Part shown: positions 55,826 to 64,000 of the stretch, in pieces | Layout: every line of letters starts with the position of its first letter | Numbering within the stretch: position 1 is the first letter of the stretch | NCBI RefSeq assembly: GCF_004011695.2 | Contig: NC_082415.1 | Coordinates: 992,001 to 1,056,000, forward strand | DNA: 64,000 nt | Source of the DNA: Ascochyta rabiei | Lineage: Eukaryota; Ascomycota; Dothideomycetes; Pleosporales; Didymellaceae | Direction: 5' to 3' | Translations under genes and position numbers: made by a program | Notes under the pieces: generated by a model | Seen by the model: the letters and a program-made list of their open reading frames with translations, nothing else | Databases searched by the model: none | What the model was told of the DNA's origin: nothing

Positions 55826-57085
55826 ATGCCAAACGTCTTTGCTGTTCCAGGTACGCTAGCCAGACCCTTCTTTCATGATCGCGCTGAGGCAAGATTCATC
55901 ATCCGAAGATTCATACTGACCTTGACGGCAGTCTTTTTCATCTGCTTCCGCGAATGCCTGGAATGCAGCATCATTGTCTCTGTGCTATTGGCTTTCTTGA
56001 AACAAACACTCGGCCCTGAGCACGATGCTGCAATTCGTAAGAGGCTCGTCCGTCAGGTCTGGGCCGGAGTAGGGCTGGGGGTGCTGATCTGCTTGATCAT
56101 TTGTGCTGGCGTGATTGGAACATGTTTGTGCCTATTGCCAATCGGGTTGCGATTCAGCTGACAACGTTATAGTCTATACTGCAGGTCGCAACACATTCGA
56201 TAAAGCCGAGAACATCTGGGAAGGCGTCTTCGCGCTGATTGCCAGTATCATCATCACCATCATGGGAGCTGCACTGCTCCGTGTCAGCAAGTTGCAAGAC
56301 AAATGGCGCAACAAGATTCGCAAAGTACTGGCAGAAAATGACACAAGCAAGCCAGCGGGTGGCCGCTTTAAGGGATGGTCCGAAAAGTACGCCATGTTCA
56401 TCCTGCCGTTCATTACCGTTCTTCGAGAAGGTATTGAGGCCGTGCTGTTCATCGCAGGCGTAGGTATTGGTCTTCCTGCGACGTCCATACCTCTTGCAGC
56501 CATCTGTGGTCTCGGTGCCGGAGCACTCATCGGCTACCTTATCTACAAGGGCGGCAATAAGACATCTCTCCAGATCTTCCTTGTCATCTCGACCTGCTTC
56601 TTGTACCTCGTAGCTGCAGGTCTGTTCTCCAAAGGAGTCTGGAACCTCGAGCAGAATGCCTGGGTCAAGATCGCAGGTGAGGGAGCTGCAGAAGCTGGTG
56701 CTGGGCCTGGTAGCTACGACATCAGGAAGAGCGTATGGCACGTCAACGTAAGTCTCCCGGTCCTGCATGTGCACTGAAGAAGCTGCTGACACAGCATTAG
56801 TTTGGCTCACCCCTTGAGAATGGCTCCGGTGGTTGGGGCATCTTCAACTCGCTCTTTGGCTGGCAAAACAGTGCCACCTACGGCTCTGTCATCTCGTACA
56901 ACCTTTACTGGGTCGCCGTCATCGCGGGCTTCGTGTACCTAGGCTGGAAGGAACGCAAGGAGGTCGCTTTCGATGCTGCTGAGGATCTGAGCGAGACGTC
57001 CAGCGGCCACGCAGAACTTGCAGGAAAGAAGACCAGCGAAGAGGGGCATGTCGTGGCGTCGAACGTAAGGGAGATCGATGTCTAG
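55826..57085 (+). CDS. FTR1: High-affinity iron permease Ftr1, four exons
   Basis: Exons are 55826-55850, 55932-56123, 56173-56747 and 56801-57085 (introns 81, 49 and 53 nt), giving 358 residues. The first exon codes only MPNVFAVP plus one base. Both iron-binding REXLE-type motifs are present: RECLE at residues 15-19 in the first helix ([19 protein letters not shown]) and REGIE in the fourth ([19 protein letters not shown]). Seven hydrophobic helices are expected. The C-terminal tail (about 40 residues after [12 protein letters not shown]) is charged and cytosolic. Ftr1 moves Fe3+ produced by Fet3 into the cell and both are needed for plasma-membrane delivery. The tiny first exon makes the gene prone to mis-annotation. 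Confidence 0.94.
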
Positions 57086-57775
57086 GCGATCCAAGTGCTT
57101 GGACGAAGCGGTGAAACGATAGAGGAACGAGGCGCAAGCTCAGGCTTTGAAGACGCCTACACATCCTTGGTTACCGAGTGTCTGAAGCATATGAGTTCAT
57201 TGTCAGGTGTTGGTTATCGTGTGCATATTGTCGTGTTCTATCTTTGCATCTTGCGCAGCCACTCAGCCCCGAAAGTGGATGAGCAGCACTAGCGCCGGAA
57301 ATAGTGGATCCGTCGAAACATCACAAGATGCTAGGGGAGGGAGGCCTCGACGTCAATGCACCTCACAATCTCCAGAGCTCCACCGATTCGCCTCATCTCC
57401 GCACTTCAACGGCAGCGAACAAGACAATATGGGGCTTTGTAGCATGCAGCTAGATCCCAACGGTAGGAAGCAACGTTCTGCTACTTTTTCCCGACCCCCA
57501 AAAAGCGGTATTGTGAGCATAAGCTGAGATCGGTCAGCTCAGACACACGGCCCAGCTTAGTCGCCAATACGGGCGGCCAAGTCGTAAGCCGCAAGATGAG
57601 CTGTGGCTGTGATGAGAATTGTGCAATGTCAGGTTTATAAGACGAGGGTTTGCTGGTTTCGATTTGGCCCTTCCGTGTTTGACATTTCGCCATCGTCGCT
57701 ATATCACTCTTCTCCACTTCCTTTTCAGTCGTTCTGTCAACCAACTCCACCGCACCAACTCACACCACCACAATC
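57086..57775. other. Intergenic, promoter of the secreted protein gene
   Basis: No gene is seen. This 690-bp stretch joins the FTR1 3' flank to the next promoter on the same strand. Confidence 0.4.
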
Positions 57776-58374
57776 ATGAAGTTCACACTCATTGCCGCGG
57801 CCCTCACCGCCACCACCGCAGCCGACTTTGTTGTCGTAACCGCTATCCCAACGCCCACCGACCTCTCTCAGCTCCTCAACGTACGTTTCTTCGCCTCAAC
57901 GCCACTTATGTTTTTTGTACACCTTTTAACGTGCCACAGCTCAAGTCGTATGCCTCGTCTCTCGCCGGTTACGTAACAGCGGAACTGGCGTCCTTCACCG
58001 CAGGCGCAAACCCGAGCGCTATTTCAGAGAAAGCCAAGATCCAGAAGGAACTCGCCTCGTTCGCCGCCACGGCCTCGTACTCAATTCCCTCGGGTGTCAC
58101 TGCGTTGACGGGCCTCGAAACGTTCACGACTGTGCCAGACTGGTACAGCGCCCTCCCCAGCGACGTCAAGAGCTACTACGACAAGAACAACGCCATTGTG
58201 GAGAGCATCTTGTTCCAGGCTGTGGGCGTCAACCAGACAGGTACCGCGAGTGGCAGTGCGGGCGCGACGAGGTCCGGGACTGGCGCCACGGCGAGCCAGA
58301 CTGGCGCGGCCAACAAGGTCGCTGCCATGGGCGCAGGAATGGCAGCAGTGTTCCTGGGTGTTGTTGCTTTGTAG
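57776..58374 (+). CDS. Small secreted GPI-anchor-type protein (paralogue A)
   Basis: Exon 1 is 57776-57880 and exon 2 is 57940-58374 (59-nt intron), giving 179 residues. A signal peptide (1-16, ALTATTAA) leads a helical, Ala/Ser-rich middle. A segment reads TVPDWYSALPSDVKSYYDKN and then IVESILFQ. A Gly/Ser/Thr/Ala spacer with one NQT sequon and a hydrophobic C-terminus (AAMGAGMAAVFLGVVAL) form a GPI signal. It has no cysteines in the mature part. The PDWY...LP.D.K.Y segment recurs in the gene at 61365, so the two are related. It is likely a cell-wall or surface protein of unknown function. Confidence 0.8.
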
Positions 58375-58526
58375 AGGGAGCTGAAAGGCGTAGCGTCAGT
58401 ACAGACGGCCACCACAACGTGTAGCAGGCCAATTTCGATTGACGGGCTGCTTTCTGGACATTCATTTCTCAAGATACCTTGCACCTTTGTGCACTTGGAT
58501 CGATCAAATCACAATGCCGTGTATTT

Positions 58527-59596
58527 CTACGATTTCTCGCTCAGTGCCTCCTCATCCCAATAGTAGCTCCACATATCCATCCTCTGAAAGTCATCAGCGT
58601 ACCTTCTCCCCACAGTCTCGCCACCCGCTCCCGCGCACACAATCAGCGGCAGGAAATGCTCCGCCCCACCTCTGGGATGCATAGTATAGCTGTTAGGCCA
58701 ATTCCTCCAGCCCTCAAACTTGGCCCCCCTGCTCTTGGCCTCCCCCGTCATAGCCGCATCGTTCACAGCATTGCTCCACTCCAGGTTCTTCTGCTTGAAG
58801 TCGGGCGTCGAGCTCGCACCGGAGAACATGAGACGCAGGTTGTGGAATGTAGCGAACCCGGAGCCGACGATGGCGATGTTCTGGGCGCGCAGCGCGGACA
58901 GGGCGCGGCCGATGGCGAAGGACTGCGAGGCAGATTCCGAGGCGAGGACGCTGAGTTGCACAATGGGGATGCGGGCCTTGGGGTCGATGAGCTTCATGGG
59001 GACGAAGACGCCGTGGTCCCATCCTGTTTTCCCGTCAGTTTCTGAAGGGGAGGTTTGTTTTTTTGGTTGTGTTGGGTGGAGCATGCTGCGTCGCAAAACG
59101 TACCGCGCTGCGCATCTTTTGCGCACTCGATGCCGGCTTCCTTCAGCGCCTTCTCCACCTCGTTCGCCACCTCTGGGCTGCCCGGGGCGTTGTGTGTGAA
59201 CTTGTACGCCTCGTCGGGGAAGCCGTAGTAGTCGTACAGCAACTCGTGTCTTGGGCCGCTCGAGATGGTGACCTTGTCTGTGGACCAGTGCGCGGTGACG
59301 AGGACAATGGCCTTTGGCTGTTCAGACGTGCCCAGCTTGAGGATCTTGGGGACTCTGTTCTGCAGCGACTTTATGATTCCGGCGTGCGAGGGGTCGCCCA
59401 GGAGAGGCATGGGTCCGCCGCCGTGGGAGATGGACACTACAGGCGCGAGGCGGGTCATGTTGCCTGCGTACGAGGAAATGGGGAATTGCTGGATGCCTGC
59501 GAGAGGGTTGAAGGTTGTGTTCTCTGCGGATGCTGCTGAGGGTCGTTGTACGATGCCGAATGTTGCCAGTGAGAGAAACTTGCGACTCAAGTTCAT
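58527..59596 (-). CDS. Extradiol aromatic ring-opening dioxygenase (DOPA-dioxygenase/LigB type)
   Basis: Exon 1 is 59596-59104 and exon 2 is 59023-58527 (80-nt intron), giving 329 residues. The metal-site histidines of the LigB/DODA family are visible: H58 in SISHGGGP, the His of VTAHWST, HNAPGSP, and WDHGVFVP made across the splice junction. The C-terminal part has YTMHPRGGAEHFLPL. Family members are Zn- or Fe-dependent and open catechol rings, e.g. making betalamic-acid precursors from DOPA in plants; the fungal substrate is unknown. The first ATG adds a 46-residue leader (MNLSRKFLSLATFGIVQ...) that may target an organelle. The in-frame M47 (MTRLAPVVSISHGGG) matches the usual family start. 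Confidence 0.87.
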
Positions 59597-60717
59597 GTTC
59601 CTGAATGCAGATCAAAGTCCGTCTTCAGCTGCTGTGGTCTTAAAAAGGAGGAAGACATGTTGGCTGCTGACAATTGCTATCTACCTCGAAACTGCGACGT
59701 GGTGCATGAAATTTAGTCAGGATGAATTACGAACGCGGAAACTCTCCGCAGCAGCGCTCGGATGTCATATCATCCGATCACATAAGCGCGCGACGCATGA
59801 ATGTACTCCAGCAGCTTCTTCCTACTTGAAACTGCTTACGTGCCTCTCATTCCACAGAGAAATTGGTATAGCAACTCTCACCTACTCCAGCAACAACGCT
59901 CGAAAGCGTCTAGCAGAATGCTGGCAAGACTCGAGCAACCAAGAAGATCTGGAGACTCATGTCAGGCCACGGCTCTGCCCCACCATGCCAAGCAACCTCC
60001 AAAAGGTATCAGTGCTCACTCAGATAGTGAGCACCTGGACAGAACAGTACTTATTGCCATACCTGGTCAGAGGTGGACACTGCCACATGCCGATGGCTGA
60101 GAGTCATTTGCCAGCGTCTGACAACTCACAGGCACTATTAAGCTCACAGCACTTGCGTTATCTCATTCTCATTGCTCCTTGTGCTTGTGGCGGTGCTGCT
60201 AACTAATGTAGCGTAGCCGAGCGACTAAATAAGTACTTACTACTTACTACTAGATAAATTACCTCTTTGAGGTCTAGAGAAAAAATAGTGGTGGTGTAGG
60301 TGGCAGAAGGGTGTAGAGGGGAGGGAGGGGTAGGCAGATTGCTTCCTATACAACAGGAACCAAAGTCTCTCAGCCGCTCTGCTGGGCTTGGCTGCGCCAT
60401 ACACCACGTGACGCTCGGCAGAGTGTCGGATTAACGAGATAAACTCTGCGCACCTACCTCTGACCAATACCGAGAGGGAGCACACGCTTGTATCCAGAAC
60501 TCCCCCAACTATGAGAGCAGCCGGACCTACTATCCAGCTGAGGGAACACCAAAAAAGAAAAGATCTACAGCCCTCCGCAAGGCGGAGTCACAACGTGCGC
60601 GCATCTCGGCGACTAGTACCCAACCACCAATGAGCAGCCGGCGGCAAGATACTGCGGATGACGGACGCCTCACACTCCCCCAGCTTCCCACTCACAAGGC
60701 ACACTCAGCGCTTTGGA
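59597..60717. other. Intergenic region
   Basis: Short frames only. A TACTTAC/TACTAC run occurs near 60232-60252. No transposon ends were recognised. Confidence 0.4.
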
Positions 60718-60773
60718 AAAAGCCAAGCCAAGCCGACTACAGCCAAGCCGGCTACAGCCAAGCCAACAGCAGC
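60718..60773. repeat. Short tandem repeat around ACAGCCAAGCC
   Basis: An imperfect 15-bp unit (ACAGCCAAGCCGGCT and variants) occurs about three times, preceded by AAGCCAAGCCAAGCC. It may be a remnant of a low-complexity coding or regulatory sequence. Confidence 0.7.
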
Positions 60774-61364
60774 TATGGTAGGTGATACGCGGCACGCGGC
60801 AGGAGGTAATTCAGCACTATACACCAATCCATCAGCATCCTGGAAAACGACGTTACACACCAAAGTTCAGCAACTTCTCTTGCTTGTAAAGAGCAGCACC
60901 CATTTACGCTGAAGTGAAGGCCTCCAGCAAAATATCAAGTGCTGCTTGAGGGGCTATCGCTGAGAAGATAAAGGTAGCTGAGGCTTTTTTTTTCTGCAAA
61001 TGCGAAGGTAGGCATACTACACGGCAAGAAACCCTGTCGCTTGAGGCTCGTGGGCTGCAGGAACGGGCGACGAGTGGAGTCGTGGCTGACCGGTCAGGGT
61101 ACCAAGGAGCTAGGGAGCTTGCCGCCGACGAGTTGTTTCTACAAACATGTTAGCAAGGTCAGATTCGAGCTGGAGGCCTGATGGATTCATTTGCCAACAC
61201 GAGGGCTATGGGTCTATGTATAGAGGAGAGGTCTGACTTTGTGTGTGTATATAGTATGCGTCTAGGTAGGTGGTAGACTACAAACCACAGATTCCCAATT
61301 TCTGCACGCAGCTTTTCTAGCTTCACCACGACTTGATTGCAACTTCCAGTTCAGGCCCTTCGAC
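60774..61364. other. Intergenic, promoter of paralogue B
   Basis: No gene is seen. A T-run at about 60986-60994 lies in the middle. Confidence 0.35.
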
Positions 61365-61890
61365 ATGAAGCTCACTTCCTTCCTCATCCCGGCCCTTGCT
61401 TCCATCGCGGCGGCAGCGCCTGACTTCGCCATAGGCACCCAACTCACGGTGACGGCAAAAGATGGCGCGCAACTCGCCTCCATAACATCTGCCTACGTCA
61501 AGGCTATGCAGTCGTGGCAAGCCTCCGTGACCGCCAAGCCAGAATGGACATCCGCCTACTCGGCTTTGGTCGATTTTCAGGAGACAGGCAAGAACGTTCC
61601 CGAGGGTGTCACGGCGACAGACGTGATTTTGACATACGCTACCACACCGGATTGGTATGTCTCGCATGGAGACGCTTACGCAGGAGACTGCCTTACTGAC
61701 ACATGCTAGGTACAACGCCATGCCCACAGATTTGAAGAATTACGTCGAAAAGAACCGCCAGGAGCAAGACGCGATTCGCGAAAGCATCTTGGCGTCGGTG
61801 AAGGGGGATGCAGCGACCGCTAGAAGTCTGGGAATCTACTTGAGCGGAGCCATGGCAGCGCTCGTGGCAGGTGTGGCCATCGGGCTGTAA
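61365..61890 (+). CDS. Small secreted GPI-anchor-type protein (paralogue B)
   Basis: Exon 1 is 61365-61654 and exon 2 is 61710-61890 (55-nt intron), giving 156 residues. A signal peptide (about 1-18, SIAAAAP) comes first. The mature part is helical with no cysteines. Splicing restores TTPDW|YNAMPTDLKNYVEKN and IRESILAS, matching the corresponding segment of the gene at 57776. The C-terminus (GIYLSGAMAALVAGVAIGL) is a GPI-type hydrophobic tail. Without splicing the protein would stop early with an unrelated GDCLTDTC end. It is likely a surface protein of unknown function. Confidence 0.8.
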
Positions 61891-62249
61891 AGGGCGAGAT
61901 TTCTGATACGATTTGACATGATCTGTGGCAGGTGTTTGGGATGATTGATACCCTACTTTGGCTGTTTGCTGTAGTTGAATTTAGAGACTTTCCTCAATGG
62001 TGTTCGCTTCTGGTAGAGTATGTAGTTGATCGTATCTTCATTTGCAGTGGCTTCCAATCAGTGACGCCATGCTGGTATAGTTTGTATGTCCACAAGTCCG
62101 ACCTGATAGTGCGCCGCCCAATGCAGTGTAGTTTATCGATATGCAAAACATTACGCTCCTTCGTGCTTGTTGATGCTCCCACCTCATAGTTGACATGCCC
62201 AAAGTACAGGTCATACTCTGCATCCACAAAGTCAAGCATCATGAGTCGT
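61891..62249. other. Convergent intergenic region
   Basis: This 359-bp stretch lies between paralogue B and the 3' end of the decarboxylase gene. Nothing is recognised. Confidence 0.4.
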
Positions 62250-62877
62250 CTATTGGCTCTTTCCCATCCTCTCCTCGTAGGCCTGCCACCCGGCTTGTCT
62301 GTATCGTTGCGCTTCGGCCTTGCGGTCAGAAGCACGAACGATGCCGCGGCCAACAATGATGATGTCGCAGCCCGACTCGAAGATGAGTTTCCGTGGCGTG
62401 TTGTACTGTTGACCAAGGCTGTCTCCAAGCTTCGCGCCTTCCTGGCCTGGCGGCGGCAGTTGGCAGCCAGGCGTCATGGTGATGAAGTTATCCTCTGGCT
62501 GGGTGTTCAAGCTTCGCTGCGCGATAAAGCCCATGACAAAGTCTCTGTGAGAGCGCGCAATGTCAACGCTAGCCTGTCGGTACTCTGGGGTCATGAGATG
62601 TCCAGCGGAGCTCATCTCGGCGAGCAGGAGGAGCGAGCGCAGAAACGGCGGTTCGCCCAGGCGGACCAGCTGCTTGACGGTATCGAGGTCGAGTGTCTCG
62701 CCCAAGGCATTGAGTGCCTCTGGTCTCGGCGAGATGCTCTCGGTGCGTGTAGAGATGGTAGTGCTGACGCTAACGACGCTCTGCTTCCTGTCCGTGGGCT
62801 TGATACTGAGGCGCCTCTCGCCGTCGTCCATGAGCATGGGCGACTCGAGAGCGCCGTCCATGGGTGGGACCTCGTCA

Positions 62878-62918
<41 letters not shown>

Positions 62919-63501
62919 TGCGCCGTTCAGCTTGGCGCGATAAGCGGCGGAGATCTCGGTGTGCACGCCCGTATTGTACTTTGCGATGGTGGATTCGGCG
63001 GCCTTTTCGAGTGCGGTGACGATGGCGGGACCGGGGATGATATGGGCGTTGGTGATCTCAGCCCAGAGCGCGATGCGGTGGTGGCCTGAGGTGTATTGTT
63101 TCTGCACGGTTTCTGCCCAAGATTGGTTAGAGAGGTTCAGGCTTGTCCAGCAGTAGCTCTGTGGATATGCTCTGTAAGGGAAGAGACATACCACCAATAT
63201 CGGCAAACTTGCGGTCCTCGAAGATGAGGAAGGACTTCCTCTTGGCGATTTCCCTTAGCGCGGCGGCCGTCCGGTCGGTCCAGTCGGTGACGATGTCGCA
63301 GTGGGTCTTGAGCAGGCAGATCGAGTCACCCACGTCTTCGGCGAGCTGCATCAGTTCGGCAGAAGTCTCGACGTCGGCCGACAAGCACAGATTTGTCTGC
63401 TTGATGGACATCAGTCGCAGCAGATACGAAGCCAGAGGCCCGGTGGTGGGGAGTCCGGCGCGCGCTCCGTATGTGCTGGTGAGGGTGGGGTGAGCTGCCA
63501 T
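62250..63501 (-). CDS. pyrG: Orotidine-5'-phosphate decarboxylase
   Basis: Exon 1 is 63501-63192 and exon 2 is 63112-62250 (79-nt intron), giving 390 residues. The catalytic loop DRKFADIG at residues 96-103 is spliced to ETVQKQY. The upstream active-site strand LLKTHCDI holds K65 and D69. The C-terminal phosphate-binding part reads IIIVGRGIV. An insert that yeast Ura3 lacks carries twelve consecutive aspartates followed by ENDEVPP; such acidic inserts are usual in filamentous-fungal PyrG. It makes UMP, the last step of de novo pyrimidine synthesis, in the cytosol. The ATG at 63501 ([15 protein letters not shown]) is chosen over upstream in-frame codons that read His/Thr-repetitive leader sequence. 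Confidence 0.95.
62881..62918. repeat. TCG trinucleotide run coding poly-Asp
   Basis: About twelve to thirteen TCG units on the plus strand (CGA/GAC on the coding strand) encode the Asp12 run in the decarboxylase insert. Confidence 0.9.
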
Positions 63502-63935
63502 TGTGTGTGGTGTGGTGTGGTGTGGTGCGTGGTGTGATGTGTGGGGTGATGTGTGATGTGGGATGTGTGCGTGGAGAGTACAGGCGAGGGAACAGGACGG
63601 TAGGTTCACTCTTGCCAGATTGCCAGGTGGCAGTCGACGGTCGGTCGTCGTCCGATGTTTATTGTCCCAGGGATCAAGGAAACAGAGCAACAGAGCGATG
63701 GTTTCTGTCCAGCGGTGGCAGGTGACACGCACGGCAGATAATTTGCTAGTTGACGTGCGCACTCCAAGGATGTTACACGACCGGGACCCTGGCGGGGATC
63801 AGAGGGGCACAGGGAAGAGCGGACGAGGACGAGACCACAGGATCGCCAGTCGCGACTCTGGTTGGGGATTCAGGCAGGAAGGGAAAGGAGGAGCAGAGCA
63901 GCGATTGTCTCTTGCATGTAGGGAGCGATGGAGCG
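63502..63935. promoter_or_regulatory. Leader and promoter of the decarboxylase gene
   Basis: The first 70 bases upstream of the ATG are GT-rich on the plus strand (GTGTG/GTGGT units at about 63503-63572). On the coding strand this is a CACAC/CACCA-rich leader. Confidence 0.5.
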
Positions 63936-63987
63936 GCTGAAGAGCTGAAGAGCTGAAGAGCTGATGAGCTGATGAGCTGATGAGCTG
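63936..63987. repeat. 8-bp tandem repeat near the window end
   Basis: Three copies of GCTGAAGA are followed by three of GCTGATGA and a GCTG remnant. The A-to-T variant is again in a block, as in the 19.4-kb minisatellite. Confidence 0.92.
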
Positions 63988-64000
63988 GGTATAGCTTCCA

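Noticed and set aside
60718..60912. Lys/Ala/Pro repeat protein from the frame at 60658-60912
   Set aside because: The short frame arises from a tandem repeat. It has no signal peptide and no flanking gene structure.
62190..63089. 299-codon plus-strand frame
   Set aside because: It is the antisense of the orotidine decarboxylase exon 2. The poly-Val run is the reverse of the Asp repeat.
1..64000. Secondary-metabolite gene cluster, CRISPR array or intact transposon
   Set aside because: There are no polyketide synthase, NRPS or terpene synthase motifs, no regular direct repeats with spacers, and no transposase or reverse-transcriptase signature.

Overview
This is chromosomal DNA of a filamentous ascomycete (Pezizomycotina). 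Genes are short, with introns of about 46-81 nt that carry GT/AG ends and branch-site motifs such as CTAAC or CTGAC. The set includes a 7TM-RGS receptor of the GprK type, a FET3/FTR1 iron-uptake pair, a PyrG-type orotidine decarboxylase with an acidic insert, and many small secreted, GPI-type proteins. The style of the proteins suggests Dothideomycetes, but the order cannot be fixed from sequence alone. I support 27 protein genes, about 14 of them spliced. I saw no rRNA, tRNA, CRISPR array or intact transposon.

Layout. 0-6 kb: a 69-aa membrane-like protein, a secreted PAN-like protein and a polyQ bZIP factor. 8.7-16.3 kb: a mitochondrial PPR protein divergent from a histidine phosphatase, then the 7TM-RGS receptor. 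19.4 kb: a 14-bp minisatellite. 20-29 kb: phosphatidylinositol synthase, DEAD-box helicase Drs1, an RBR-type ubiquitin ligase and poly(A) polymerase. 29-35.5 kb: a 2H phosphoesterase, a homoserine-acetyltransferase-like hydrolase, a flavin-reductase-domain protein and a MATE transporter. 37-46 kb: a C2H2 factor, a 5.4-kb block without recognisable genes, then a carnosine-N-methyltransferase-like gene divergent from a two-exon proteasome chaperone (PAC4). 48-57 kb: small hypotheticals, a cytochrome b561, an alpha-arrestin with a PPxY motif, and divergent FET3 and FTR1. 57.8-63.5 kb: two related GPI-type secreted proteins on either side of a DOPA-dioxygenase-like gene, then orotidine-5'-phosphate decarboxylase.

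How the genes fit together. Most are independent housekeeping genes (lipid synthesis, ribosome biogenesis, mRNA 3' processing, proteasome assembly, pyrimidine synthesis). The clearest functional unit is reductive iron uptake at 53-57 kb. The ferroxidase and permease share an 826-bp promoter holding four exact ATCWGATAA elements, the binding site of the GATA-type iron repressor (SreA/Fep1/URBS1). Next to them lie a b561 redox membrane protein and an arrestin of the type that brings Rsp5 ubiquitin ligase to membrane transporters. A link between these two and iron uptake is my inference. No secondary-metabolite cluster is present.
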